From CAYVQU01 sp964453155 (GTDB lineage: Bacteria > Chloroflexota > Anaerolineae > Anaerolineales > UBA11858), in NCBI GenBank assembly GCA_964453155.1, contig CAYVQU010000005.1:1-64000 (forward strand): DNA of 64,000 nt, written 5' to 3'. The notes beneath the pieces were generated by a model, which did no database searches, had not been told where the DNA came from, and worked only from the letters and a program-made list of their open reading frames with translations. Positions 1 to 8,753 of the stretch are shown here, piece after piece. Both the position numbers and the translations under genes were made by a program. Each line of letters begins with the position of its first letter. Positions within the stretch are counted from its first letter, which is position 1.

Positions 1-70
1 TGCTTGGGGTTGGTGTGTGATTTTGTTTCACCCCCGAATCATTGAAAAGATACTGAATATGCTTAAAAAG

Positions 71-105
71 CAAACGCCAGAGTGAGGGGGGCACCCTGGC
101 GTTTG
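71..105 (-). terminator. Hairpin, possible second terminator after tRNA-Leu
   Basis: Arms CAAACGCCAG (71-80) and CTGGCGTTTG (96-105) form a 10-bp stem. On the minus strand the stem is followed by CTTTTTAAGC, so it could act as a backup terminator for the tRNA transcript. It could instead end a plus-strand gene lying before the window. Bases 1-70 hold no CDS I can defend. Confidence 0.45.
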
Positions 106-187
106 CAGCCTATATAATAACATTTTTCTAAAAAAAATCAAGGATGTTATTGTTGCAATTTCATTACAATTGTCTATAAAATAAGCA

Positions 188-217
188 GAAAAAAAAGCCA
201 CCGAGAAATCGGTGGCT
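188..217 (-). terminator. Intrinsic terminator of tRNA-Leu
   Basis: A perfect 9-bp stem AGCCACCGA/TCGGTGGCT (196-204 with 209-217) has a four-base loop and is followed on the minus strand by a run of eight or more T. It starts five bases beyond the tRNA 3' end. Confidence 0.88.
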
Positions 218-221
218 CGTG

Positions 222-306
222 TGCCAAAGGTGGGAGTCGAACCCACACTCCCGTGAAGGGAACTACGCCCTGAACGTAGCGCGTCTGCCTGTTCCGCCAC
301 TTTGGC
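222..306 (-). tRNA. tRNA-Leu, anticodon CAG
   Basis: The minus strand folds as a class II tRNA of 85 nt. The acceptor stem GCCAAAG pairs with CTTTGGC, with discriminator A at 222. The anticodon stem CTACG/CGTAG encloses the loop TTCAGGG, giving anticodon CAG for CUG codons. A long variable arm and the T-arm GTGGGTTCGACTCCCAC follow. The CCA end is not encoded. The gene stands alone between its own promoter and terminator. Confidence 0.96.
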
Positions 307-317
307 TTGCAGGCGAT

Positions 318-345
318 ATTTTACACTGAAATTCTGGTTTGTCAA
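318..345 (-). promoter_or_regulatory. Promoter of tRNA-Leu
   Basis: On the minus strand, TTGACA (340-345) is followed after 16 bases by TAAAAT (318-323). This sigma70-type promoter places the start only a few bases before the tRNA 5' end at 306. Confidence 0.8.
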
Positions 346-375
346 CCAAGTGTATTGACCAACCAATTTTCCCAT

Positions 376-403
376 TTGCCCCTTTTCTGGGGCATGCTAT
401 AAT
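376..403 (+). promoter_or_regulatory. Extended -10 promoter of the 421 kinase operon
   Basis: TATAAT at 398-403 is preceded by TGC (extended -10). A weak -35 TTGCCC (376-381) lies 16 bases upstream. AAGGA at 410-414 is the ribosome binding site for the ATG at 421, so the leader is very short. Confidence 0.65.
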
Positions 404-420
404 CACCGCAAGGATAAAAG

Positions 421-2808
421 ATGGGCACCTTTTTTAATCAAGTTTTCAATTTAGTCACCACTTCACCCGGTAATTTGATTTTCCATGTAGTTGTGGCATT
501 TTCAATCGCGGGTGCCTTGCAAGCTGCCATGAGTCTCTGGCGAGATCAAGAATTTCCGCAAGGGCGACGTATGGTTATTGGGCTGAGTTTGCTCCTTGGT
601 CTGCGTTTCTTTGCATTCTTGCTTGCAGGATTGGTTAACCTGAACCTGTTCAACTCTGAAATACTCTTACCGGTACTCGATCGCGCCATTACAACCCTTA
701 GCCTGGTATTGATCATATGGTTATGGGCATTTCCAGAACCAGCTCGCAAAGCCGATGCTGCGACTGGGTTATTAGGGTTGTTTATCCTGGTACTCTTTCT
801 ATTAAATTGGGTTTGGCGCGGCTCCCAAATAGAAATTCAAACATTCAATGCTACGCTGGCTAATTCCGGGTGGGAAATTTTGACCCTCATTTTGCTCATC
901 GTTGGCAACCGAATATTGGTCATGCGCCGTCCAAATGGCTGGGGTTTTGGCCTGGCAATGATGGTTATCGGGATTCTTGGGCATTTACTCCATTTGCTGT
1001 TCCCAGATACTACCAGTGATTTTGCCGGGGTGGTCCGTCTCTTTGACATGGCTAGCTTCCCAATGTTATGGGCCTTACCCAATCGATTTAATGCCCCCAT
1101 CGAAACACCACCAAAATCACAACCAGTAAAAACAATTCCTGAAAAAGAACACCGTCCGTACGCGATTGAGCCAGGTGTTTTCGCATCAATCCTAGCCTTG
1201 TCTAAAGGTAATTCGCAAACCGAAAATTGTCTAAATATTTCTAGAACCATCGCTGAAGCAATCCTGGCAGATATCTGCATCATATTCAATCCACCTACCG
1301 AAACTGGAACAGTTAATATCCGTTGTGGCTACGACCTGATTCGAGAAACCGCAGTTGACGGGGCCACTCTAGATTCTGGAAAAATTCCAATGCTGGTTTC
1401 AGCGATGCAGCGTTCGCGCCCTTTGCGGTTACCAGCCAGCAGCACTTCGTTGGATTTGTTTAGTATTGGTGAAGTTCTAGGTTTAGGTCGAACTGGACAT
1501 CTATTAGCAGCGTTTGTACCTGACGAAGAAGGCGATCACCCTTTAATTGGACTGGCATTACTCTCGCCCTACTCGGATCGGAGATGGAATCGCGCCGATC
1601 AAGCCTACCTGAACAGCATTGCCACCAACTTGGCGCCAATCTTGCACCAAAATACGAGCCAGGTTGATATGTCTGGTGATCTAGAAGCTGCGCAGGAAAA
1701 TGTAATTACCCTCAAAAATCTACTTACCGAAACCCGGACAGAAAATGAAGGTTTGAGGGCAGAAATCAGTTCGATTAGTCAACATGCGGTTCAGCAAAAT
1801 GAAAAAGAAATGGCTGAACTACTGGCAGTTCAGGAAAAATCGCAAGAGATCTCTGAACGACTACGCGTAGAGAATAAGCGTCTTGAAAGTTTGGTTGAGG
1901 AACTTGTTGCTGAATCGAAAGCTGCTTCACAAGCAGAGAGTTCAAACTCAGATCAAGCTGAAGCTGAACTTAAATTGGCTTTACAAGAAATTGGACAGTT
2001 AAAAGATCAACTGACTGAGGCCGATCAGCGCTTAATGACTGCCCAACAAGAGGCTCCGAATACAGAGAATTTGTCAGAAGATCAGATAGAAGTCTTTATG
2101 TCAATTGCCCAAGAACTCCGCCAACCAATGTCTTCCATTATGGGATACACCGATCTAATTCTCGGCGAATCGGTGGGCATATTGGGTGCTTTACAACGGA
2201 AATTTTTGGATAGAATTAAAGCTTCGACCGAACGAATGGATACGCTCTTAGATGATCTGTTTCAGGTCGTCACCCTGGATACGGGTGGATTGGAATTACG
2301 TCCCGAAGCCGTGGACCTTGGACGGGCAATCGACAAAGCCATTGCAGATACCCGGGCTCAACTGCAAGAACGCGGCATCGTTTTGCGCCTCGATTTTCCT
2401 GAAACGATGCCCTTCCTTTTGGCCGATTATGATGCACTCCAACAAGTTCTGATTCAACTCCTTAAAAATGCCGGTACTGTAACCCCAATAGATGGTGAAA
2501 TCTTCTTACGGGCCAGTATTTACCCCACCGATGATGAACAAGATTATGTTTTGATGCAGGTATCGGATCAAGGGGGCGGAATTCCTAAAGAAGATTTGCC
2601 GCGCGTTTTCTCTCGGCTCTACCGGGCTGATAACCCCCTCATCCAAGGGGTTGGCGATACAGGAGTGGGGTTATCCATTGTTAAGGCTCTGGTAGAAGCG
2701 CATAATGGTCGTATTTGGGTGGATACCGAAATGGGGAAAGGCTCAACATTCAGTTTGTTAATCCCTCTTTCTACAGAAACATCGCTGGCTGAGGCTCAAT
2801 CGCCATGA
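421..2808 (+). CDS. Membrane sensor histidine kinase homologue with Gln at the phospho-acceptor site
   Basis: A protein of 795 aa. Residues about 15-230 hold some seven hydrophobic helices, a membrane sensor. A GAF-like region (about 255-420) and a Glu/Gln-rich coiled coil (about 430-555) follow. The dimerisation helix reads FMSIAQELRQPMSS, where kinases normally have SHELRTP. The phospho-accepting His is therefore Gln564 (CAA at 2110-2112). The ATPase domain is intact: N-box with LKNAG near 683, DQGGGIP, and GDTGVGLS. It can be expected to bind ATP, but autophosphorylation on the usual residue is not possible. It is the first gene of an operon with the LysM protein, whose ATG overlaps its stop. 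The start is supported by AAGGA and a promoter. No response regulator is adjacent. Confidence 0.85.
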   Translation: MGTFFNQVFNLVTTSPGNLIFHVVVAFSIAGALQAAMSLWRDQEFPQGRRMVIGLSLLLGLRFFAFLLAGLVNLNLFNSEILLPVLDRAITTLSLVLIIWLWAFPEPARKADAATGLLGLFILVLFLLNWVWRGSQIEIQTFNATLANSGWEILTLILLIVGNRILVMRRPNGWGFGLAMMVIGILGHLLHLLFPDTTSDFAGVVRLFDMASFPMLWALPNRFNAPIETPPKSQPVKTIPEKEHRPYAIEPGVFASILALSKGNSQTENCLNISRTIAEAILADICIIFNPPTETGTVNIRCGYDLIRETAVDGATLDSGKIPMLVSAMQRSRPLRLPASSTSLDLFSIGEVLGLGRTGHLLAAFVPDEEGDHPLIGLALLSPYSDRRWNRADQAYLNSIATNLAPILHQNTSQVDMSGDLEAAQENVITLKNLLTETRTENEGLRAEISSISQHAVQQNEKEMAELLAVQEKSQEISERLRVENKRLESLVEELVAESKAASQAESSNSDQAEAELKLALQEIGQLKDQLTEADQRLMTAQQEAPNTENLSEDQIEVFMSIAQELRQPMSSIMGYTDLILGESVGILGALQRKFLDRIKASTERMDTLLDDLFQVVTLDTGGLELRPEAVDLGRAIDKAIADTRAQLQERGIVLRLDFPETMPFLLADYDALQQVLIQLLKNAGTVTPIDGEIFLRASIYPTDDEQDYVLMQVSDQGGGIPKEDLPRVFSRLYRADNPLIQGVGDTGVGLSIVKALVEAHNGRIWVDTEMGKGSTFSLLIPLSTETSLAEAQSP

Positions 2809-3689
2809 ATCCACGCCGCGAGCTGATCACTGGGCTCCTGGCGGCACTCCTATCGCTAAGCATTATTTCTGGGAGTTTCGCAATATCCTTCGCTGAGAGT
2901 AAAACCGAAGTATTCCAAGATTCCCCTGCATCTCCGACTTTGCCGGCTTCGGCCACTCCCACTGAAATCATCAACACCCCTGCCCCAGGTGAACCAACTT
3001 TAACGCCATCCAACACACCTCTACCAGTCACTGCAACCCTAATTCCAACCGAACTTAGCCCCACCCCAGCCTGCAACTATCCAGAAGATTGGATCGCGGT
3101 CATTATCACGCCGGGCGATACCTTAGAAAGCTTAGCCGAAACATTCCAATCCACAGTCGCCGAATTAGAAACCGGGAATTGCTTACTGATTGACACATTA
3201 ATGCCAGGAACAATTTTCTATGTTCCTGAGCTGAGGGCCTCCCTAACGCCCACAAAAACTGCTCCCCGGCGGCCTACTGCTACACGTTGTAGCGGTCCAC
3301 CTGCAGGTTGGGTGAGATACACTATCCAACCAAAAGATACACTCTATTCACTGCAAAACACTGGCGCCACCGTCAGTCAAATCCAACGTGCCAATTGTAT
3401 GGGTTTCTCAACATCGTTGCGAGTAGGCGAGCAATTATTTTTACCCAGCCTCCCACCGACCCACACGGTTGAACCAACCCAAACTCCACTACCAACGAAT
3501 ACTGCAGCACCAACGGCAACCGCAACGACCGTTCATCCAACAGATACAGCTACACCGGGCAATACTGAAACACCAACCGACACCCCCATTCCCACCGAAA
3601 CAGCTACCGAGAAACCACTCCCGACCAGTACGAACACCGATACGCCAGAACCAACTGTCACCCCAATAACTCCCACGCCAACCCCTTAA
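2805..3689 (+). CDS. Secreted LysM-repeat protein with Thr/Pro-rich linkers
   Basis: A protein of 294 aa. The N-terminus has two Arg and a hydrophobic segment (LLAALLSLSIISGSFAISFA), an export signal or anchor. Two LysM-like modules follow: one about 85-145 (ITPGDTLESLAETF, then FYVPE) and one about 165-220 (IQPKDTLYSLQNTG, then LFLPSLP). Each has a Cys near its centre. The linker and the last 75 residues are almost only Thr, Pro, Ala, Ser and Glu, a typical extracellular spacer. LysM modules bind N-acetylglucosamine glycans, so a wall- or sheath-bound role is likely. The ATGA overlap with the upstream kinase implies translational coupling. Confidence 0.82.
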   Translation: MNPRRELITGLLAALLSLSIISGSFAISFAESKTEVFQDSPASPTLPASATPTEIINTPAPGEPTLTPSNTPLPVTATLIPTELSPTPACNYPEDWIAVIITPGDTLESLAETFQSTVAELETGNCLLIDTLMPGTIFYVPELRASLTPTKTAPRRPTATRCSGPPAGWVRYTIQPKDTLYSLQNTGATVSQIQRANCMGFSTSLRVGEQLFLPSLPPTHTVEPTQTPLPTNTAAPTATATTVHPTDTATPGNTETPTDTPIPTETATEKPLPTSTNTDTPEPTVTPITPTPTP

Positions 3690-3719
3690 TTCGTGGAATG
3701 TTGAAAACGATTTACCACA

Positions 3720-4760
3720 ATGAATTTCCAACAATTACGTACCGGGATAATTTTTATTGGCCTTGCTGCCATTGTTATGGGGTGTTCTGCGCCAATTGCT
3801 GGCAGTGCTGGCGTGGTGAACAGCAATCCGGTGGCTTTGCTGGTCGCAGATGCCAATGCCACCCCGACTCCAACCCCATTTTTACCCCAAAACCCAACGC
3901 CAACCTACATCCCTACGGCGGTCCCCACCTTGCCACCGACGAAAATTCCCAAAAAACCAGCTCAAGCTCCCGGGGATGTGCAACCCGTTGACATCATCAC
4001 ACTGCCCGAAGAACAGATCAACATCTTATTATTAGGGTCAGATCGCCGCGGCAATTATGGGGGCTTTCGAACTGACACCATCATCTTGTTTAGCATTAAT
4101 ACAACCGCTAAGACTGTCAGCATGGTTTCGTTCCCTCGAGATTTGTATATTTATATTCCCGGCTGGACCCACCAACGCATCAATACGGCCATGTTCCATG
4201 GCGGATTCGATTTGTTGGCTAACACCCTGGAATACAACTTCGGCGTGAAACCCGATTACTATGTGATGGTCAATTTTTCTGCATTTCGCCAGGTTGTCAA
4301 TCAATTAGGGGGCATTGAGGTGCAGGTGGCCAAAGAATTTTTCGACTCATCATACAACAATCCTTTACAACATGTTCCCGCTGGAACCGTCCATATGGAT
4401 GGGAAAACCGCGTTGTGGTACGCCCGGCTGCGCATGTCGACTAACGATTTCGACCGCTCTCGCCGTCAGCAAGAAGTTATTCAGGCTCTTGCCAATAAAC
4501 TACTAAGTATGAACGCGCTAGAAAGTGCGGACGATCTTTACGATATTTATATCAACAATGTAACCACTAACTTCACCTGGACCGAAATCGCACCCCTGAT
4601 TCCTTTATCCATCCATTTTCGCGACACTTCGAAAATTCAACTATATCAAATCGGCCCAAAACAAGTTTACGATTGGGTCACACCTGGTGGGGGAATGGTA
4701 TTATTGCCACGTCAAGATAAAGTGATCAAGCTTTTACGAGAAGCTCTCGGAACCCAATAG
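3720..4760 (+). CDS. LytR-CpsA-Psr (LCP) family lipoprotein-like transferase
   Basis: A protein of 346 aa. A hydrophobic N-terminus ends in IVMGC, a possible lipobox. A Pro/Thr-rich spacer follows (about 38-85). The LCP core (about 100-260) shows the family motifs LLLGSDRR, FRTDTIILFSI, SFPRDLYI, INTAMFHGG, LGGIEVQV and ALWYARLR..FDRSRRQQ; the Arg and Asp residues bind the polyprenyl pyrophosphate of the glycan donor. LCP enzymes move glycans from lipid carriers onto the cell wall or proteins. It lies 30 bp after the LysM gene with no visible Shine-Dalgarno, so it probably depends on the upstream genes. It is a plausible acceptor-end partner for the glycan cluster further along. Confidence 0.9.
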   Translation: MNFQQLRTGIIFIGLAAIVMGCSAPIAGSAGVVNSNPVALLVADANATPTPTPFLPQNPTPTYIPTAVPTLPPTKIPKKPAQAPGDVQPVDIITLPEEQINILLLGSDRRGNYGGFRTDTIILFSINTTAKTVSMVSFPRDLYIYIPGWTHQRINTAMFHGGFDLLANTLEYNFGVKPDYYVMVNFSAFRQVVNQLGGIEVQVAKEFFDSSYNNPLQHVPAGTVHMDGKTALWYARLRMSTNDFDRSRRQQEVIQALANKLLSMNALESADDLYDIYINNVTTNFTWTEIAPLIPLSIHFRDTSKIQLYQIGPKQVYDWVTPGGGMVLLPRQDKVIKLLREALGTQ

Positions 4761-4769
4761 GAGGTCGCC

Positions 4770-5921
4770 ATGACACTCAAGGGTAAAGGTTTTTATATTT
4801 GGAAAATCCCAAACTGCGAGGGGGGTGATGCCCATCAAATTGCGGTCCAGGCGAAAAAGTCGGGGTTTAGTCATGTCCTCATCAAAGTAGCCAACGGAAT
4901 TTACAGCTACAATTATGATTGGAATCGGAAAATCGATCTGGTTCCCCCTGTTGCCCAGGCGCTCCGCGCGGTTGGAATTGAAGTATGGGGTTGGCATTAC
5001 GTTTATGGAGACCAACCCAGTGCGGAGGCCCGCATTGCAGTCCGCCGTGTTAAAGAACTCAATCTGGATGGTTACGTTATCAACGCTGAAGCCCAATACA
5101 AGGAACCGGGCAAAAAATCTGCCGCGACCCAATTCATGAGAGCGCTCCGCGCTGGCCTGGGAAACTCGATCCCCGTCGGGTTAACTTCATATCGCTACCC
5201 TTCCCTGCACCCCTTGCCGTGGAACGAATTCTTGGAAAAATGCGACTACAACATGCCCCAGGTTTATTGGATTCATGCCCATAACCCCGGGGCGCAACTA
5301 GCCCGCACCCTCAATGAATTTGAAAGTACCCGCATCAAATATCGCCGTCCGATTATTCCCATAGGGGCGGCATTTAGAGAACATGGTTGGGAGCCCACCA
5401 AGAATGAGGTACTCGAATTTATCGATACAGCGCGGTCACTCAATCTAAGCGCGGTCAACTTTTGGGAGTGGGATTCCTGCCGTTCGGCGCTCACACCAAG
5501 AGATGAAATTTGGAACGCCATCGCGACCTACGATTGGGAGGTTGGCACTGAAATACCAAAAGATATCACTGAACGTTATATCGATGCCCTAAATACGCAT
5601 GATGTTGAGCAGGTTTTAAAGTTGTACACCGACCGGGCCGTCCATGTCACCTCGGCTCGAACCGTCTTTGGGAAATCTGAAATCGCGGCTTGGTACACGA
5701 CCTTGTTCAACCAATTACTGCCCAATGCAACCTACAGCCGCACAGGCTTTGCCGGTTCTGGAAATTCCCGGCATCTAACCTGGAACGCGAAATCCATTCA
5801 ACGCGCAGTCCTCAACGGAAATGATACCTTGGGGTTATCTGATGACAAAATCACTTACCATTATTCATTTTTCACGGTAAAAGAGATTAGCCCCCAAACC
5901 GACATGCCGTTTGATTTTTAG
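4770..5921 (+). CDS. GH25-like TIM-barrel protein with C-terminal SnoaL/NTF2-like domain
   Basis: A protein of 383 aa without a signal peptide. Residues about 1-255 look like a glycoside-hydrolase-type barrel: GFYIWKI, a HVLIKVANG strand, IEVWGWHYVYGD, LDGYVINAEAQY, PVGLTSYRYP, MPQVYWIHA, and a late NFWEWDS. The acidic residue in INAEAQY occupies the position of a barrel-end carboxylate. Residues about 260-375 (ITERYIDALNTHDVEQVLKLYTDRAVH) match a SnoaL/NTF2 cone fold. I do not know this fusion's function; wall-glycan recognition would suit the operon. A good site (AGGAGG) overlaps the upstream stop codon. Confidence 0.6.
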   Translation: MTLKGKGFYIWKIPNCEGGDAHQIAVQAKKSGFSHVLIKVANGIYSYNYDWNRKIDLVPPVAQALRAVGIEVWGWHYVYGDQPSAEARIAVRRVKELNLDGYVINAEAQYKEPGKKSAATQFMRALRAGLGNSIPVGLTSYRYPSLHPLPWNEFLEKCDYNMPQVYWIHAHNPGAQLARTLNEFESTRIKYRRPIIPIGAAFREHGWEPTKNEVLEFIDTARSLNLSAVNFWEWDSCRSALTPRDEIWNAIATYDWEVGTEIPKDITERYIDALNTHDVEQVLKLYTDRAVHVTSARTVFGKSEIAAWYTTLFNQLLPNATYSRTGFAGSGNSRHLTWNAKSIQRAVLNGNDTLGLSDDKITYHYSFFTVKEISPQTDMPFDF

Positions 5922-5939
5922 TTTAGTAAAATTATCACA

Positions 5940-5983
5940 AAGACCTTCCAGGTTTGTGAAACTTGGAAGGTCTTATTTTGTTT
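5940..5983. terminator. Bidirectional terminator between convergent genes
   Basis: A 16-bp stem (5940-5955 with 5959-5974, one G-T pair) encloses the three-base loop GTG and is followed by ATTTTGTTT on the plus strand. It separates the plus-strand envelope operon from gyrA ending at 5998. Confidence 0.85.
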
Positions 5984-5997
5984 AAAAACGGTTAAAA

Positions 5998-8556
5998 CTA
6001 TTTTTTCTTGGCTTTGGGAGTTTTCTTGACCTCGAAACCAGGCAACTGGCCCTGAGCAGGTTTCGACTTGGGTTTGGCTGCCGCTTTTGTTGTTTTAGCT
6101 TGCTTTGTAGGTGGAGCCGTGGGCCGCGGCACATCCCAGGGAACTGCAAAACCAACTATTCGATCTCCAGCTTTGACTTCAACAACTTCGGCCCCGCGTT
6201 GGGCGGTGCGCTTGCGGGCGGGTGCATCATCCAAACGCGCCATTTTAGCTGCGTACTTCGCCAGATGGAATGTCGCCCGCATCGTCCCCTTGCCAACCGC
6301 CATTCCGGCCAAGCGAACTGCAGCGGGTAATTTCCAGGCAACCACACCCTGGCCATAACGACCTTGTTTGGGGAAATCGGTCGGTGGTACTCTCTTAGCT
6401 TTTCCGTTGGTACCTAGTAAGAACACTTCCCCTTGTTGGGGTAATAAGTCCATTCCAATGACTTCATCCCCAACCTTTAGTTTGACCCCCATAACTCCAG
6501 CCGCCACCAATCCCATGGGACGGACGTCATCCTCTGAAAATCGAATGGCCAACCCGCCGGCCATGGCCAAAAGGATGTCGGATTGTCCGTCACTCAATTT
6601 AACCCAACCCAGTCGATCTCCATCGTTGACTTTGACTAGCGTAAATGGCTTTGCGGTCGGGCCAGGAAACTCAGTCACTTCAGTTTTCTTGACCATTCCC
6701 CCCCGAGTGGCTGTGACGACGAACCAACCTTCTGTCAACTGATTTTTCGGTGGCAAACTTAAAATCGCGGCTAGTTTATCGCGGACCGTTAAAGGGGAGA
6801 CCTGGGTAATCGCCACACCATCGGAGGGTTTTTCGGCCTCCGGCAGTGAATGGACCGGGATGGCTGCAGTTTCCCCATTTTCGGCGATGAGATAAAGGGT
6901 ATCACGAGTGTTGACCCGCAATAGCCAACCGGGGGCCTCACTACCACTCTGTCGGGGCAATTTATTTTCAAGGGTACGCGCAATTGTCTTGCCATCGGGC
7001 GATGCCATCACCCACACGGTCTCATCTGGCGTCAGCTCGGACATGCGGACAGGAGCGGTTTCTTTGCCACCCTTCAATTGAACGATCTGGGTTCGACGGC
7101 GATCGCCGTACTCATCTTTGACAGCTTGAAGTTCTTTTGCTACCAATTGTCGCATCTTTTGCTGAGACCGCAATAAGGCTTCTAAGCCGCGAATACGAGC
7201 CCGCATCTCCTTGTACTCATCTTCAATTTTCCGACGTTCCAGAGATGCCAGGCGGCGGAGAGGCATGTCTAAGATCGCTTGGGCTTGAACGACCGAGAGT
7301 TTGAATGATTTTCGCAAATTATTTCGGGCCGTTTCAACCGTGCGAGATTTGCGGATAATGGCAATCACCTCGTCCAGGTTAGAGAGAGCGATTCTCAATC
7401 CTTCTAAAACATGGGCTCGTTCTTTCGCCCGCTTGAGCTCAAATTGACTCCGACGCTTGACAATCTCCATTCGGTGGTCGAGATAAACCCGCAGCGCTTG
7501 TTTAAGACTGAGCATTCGGGGTTCACCATCGACCAAGGCCAGCATGATGATGCTAAAAGTATTTTGCGTCGGGGTTCGTTTGTATAACTCCCGGAGCACA
7601 TCTTCAGGGTCCGCGGTTTTAACCAACTCAATTACGATCCGCATCCCCTGGCGGTCGGATTCATCCCGCAGATCAGCCAAACCTTCAATTTTCCCTTCCC
7701 GAGCCAGATTGGCAATTCGTCCAATCAGGGAAGCCTTATTGGTCATGTAAGGCAGTTCGGTCACCACAATCCGATGACGACCGCGACTCATTTCCTCAAT
7801 ATGAGCCCGGGCTCGCACCTGAATTCGCCCGCGTCCTGTTCCATACGCGGTATTCAAACCACCCTCATCATCCGATTTTAGAATCAAACCCCCAGTTGGG
7901 AAATCAGGCCCTTGAATGAACTTCATCAACGTATCAACATTAACGTCATCCAATTTGGTCCAGTTATTTAGCATAAAGATGAGGGCGTCAATGATTTCTC
8001 CCAGGTTATGGGGAGGGACGCTCGTAGACATCCCTACCGCGATCCCGGTAATGCCATTTACCAATAAATTTGGCACCGCGGCGGGCAAAACTTCCGGTTC
8101 AGTGAGTGAATCGTCAAAATTCGATGAAAAATCGACCGTATTGCGGCCAATATCTGCCAACATGTGCTTGGCCAATGCTGCCATCCGAGCCTCGGTATAT
8201 CGCATGGCTGCGGGAGAATCCCCATCCATGCTCCCGAAGTTCCCTTGACCATCAACTAATGGATACCGCATCGAAAAATCTTGGGCCATGCGGGCCATCG
8301 ATTCATACACAGCCATATCGCCATGAGGGTGATATTTACCCAATACTTCACCCACAATACGAGCCGATTTTTTATAGGCCATATCCGGCCGAATACCCAT
8401 ATCGTGCATCGCATATAAAATTCGGCGGTGAACGGGTTTCAAACCATCGCGAGCATCGGGTAAAGCGCGGGCCACAATTACGCTCATCGCATAATCGAGA
8501 TAGGACTGTTGCATTTCCTGATCAATGTCAATTTTTCGAACGAGACCAATTTCCAT
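5998..8556 (-). CDS. gyrA: DNA gyrase / topoisomerase IV subunit A
   Basis: A protein of 852 aa from the ATG at 8556, chosen over longer starts because of GTGGAG eight bases upstream and because homologues begin near IDIDQEM. The breakage-reunion domain is complete: HPHGD at 77-80 and catalytic Tyr120 in MRYTEAR. The residue after HPHGD is Met81 (E. coli Ser83) and position 85 is Glu (E. coli Asp87). The C-terminal beta-pinwheel is present, but the GyrA-box (QRRGGKG in gyrases) is not recognisable; KLPRQSGSEA stands in that place. The protein ends in a Lys/Pro-rich basic tail. Whether it wraps DNA as gyrase or acts as ParC cannot be read directly; gyrA is the cautious label. Confidence 0.92.
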   Translation of the reverse strand: MEIGLVRKIDIDQEMQQSYLDYAMSVIVARALPDARDGLKPVHRRILYAMHDMGIRPDMAYKKSARIVGEVLGKYHPHGDMAVYESMARMAQDFSMRYPLVDGQGNFGSMDGDSPAAMRYTEARMAALAKHMLADIGRNTVDFSSNFDDSLTEPEVLPAAVPNLLVNGITGIAVGMSTSVPPHNLGEIIDALIFMLNNWTKLDDVNVDTLMKFIQGPDFPTGGLILKSDDEGGLNTAYGTGRGRIQVRARAHIEEMSRGRHRIVVTELPYMTNKASLIGRIANLAREGKIEGLADLRDESDRQGMRIVIELVKTADPEDVLRELYKRTPTQNTFSIIMLALVDGEPRMLSLKQALRVYLDHRMEIVKRRSQFELKRAKERAHVLEGLRIALSNLDEVIAIIRKSRTVETARNNLRKSFKLSVVQAQAILDMPLRRLASLERRKIEDEYKEMRARIRGLEALLRSQQKMRQLVAKELQAVKDEYGDRRRTQIVQLKGGKETAPVRMSELTPDETVWVMASPDGKTIARTLENKLPRQSGSEAPGWLLRVNTRDTLYLIAENGETAAIPVHSLPEAEKPSDGVAITQVSPLTVRDKLAAILSLPPKNQLTEGWFVVTATRGGMVKKTEVTEFPGPTAKPFTLVKVNDGDRLGWVKLSDGQSDILLAMAGGLAIRFSEDDVRPMGLVAAGVMGVKLKVGDEVIGMDLLPQQGEVFLLGTNGKAKRVPPTDFPKQGRYGQGVVAWKLPAAVRLAGMAVGKGTMRATFHLAKYAAKMARLDDAPARKRTAQRGAEVVEVKAGDRIVGFAVPWDVPRPTAPPTKQAKTTKAAAKPKSKPAQGQLPGFEVKKTPKAKKK

Positions 8557-8691
8557 AGATGTTCTCCACATAAACAATGCCAGAAGATTCAGGATCTTCC
8601 AAATCAAAGCATAGTAGTCACAAAGTTACGGACAAAATCGGGCGACCACCCGCCAGTAGTTATTCAATTTTGGAACGTTTGTGCGAGGTTG

Positions 8692-8697
8692 ATTATA
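8692..8697 (-). promoter_or_regulatory. Possible -10 element for gyrA
   Basis: TATAAT on the minus strand lies just beyond the rpoC terminator and about 135 bases before the gyrA ATG. The matching -35 region would fall within the terminator stem and is poor, so this is tentative. The rest of 8557-8691 shows nothing clear. Confidence 0.35.
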
Positions 8698-8699
8698 AC

Positions 8700-8736
8700 A
8701 AAAAAATCCCCGCCCGAATGATATCGAGCGGGGATT
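8700..8736 (-). terminator. rpoC terminator
   Basis: AATCCCCGC (8705-8713) pairs with GCGGGGATT (8728-8736), and a T-run follows on the minus strand. It ends the rpoC transcript 18 bases after its stop codon. Confidence 0.9.
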
Positions 8737-8753
8737 CAATATTACTAAAAATC

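Noticed and set aside
1..85. Possible C-terminal end of a plus-strand gene before the window
   Set aside because: One frame is open to a stop at about 83-85, but the hairpin arm at 71-80 would lie inside it and no family motif can be seen in so short a piece.
28..375. Minus-strand open frame of 115 codons
   Set aside because: It runs through the tRNA-Leu gene, its terminator and its promoter, and its sequence is low in plausible protein character.
837..1289. Minus-strand frame of 150 codons opposite the first kinase
   Set aside because: It mirrors a well-supported coding frame and has no ribosome binding site or recognisable motif.
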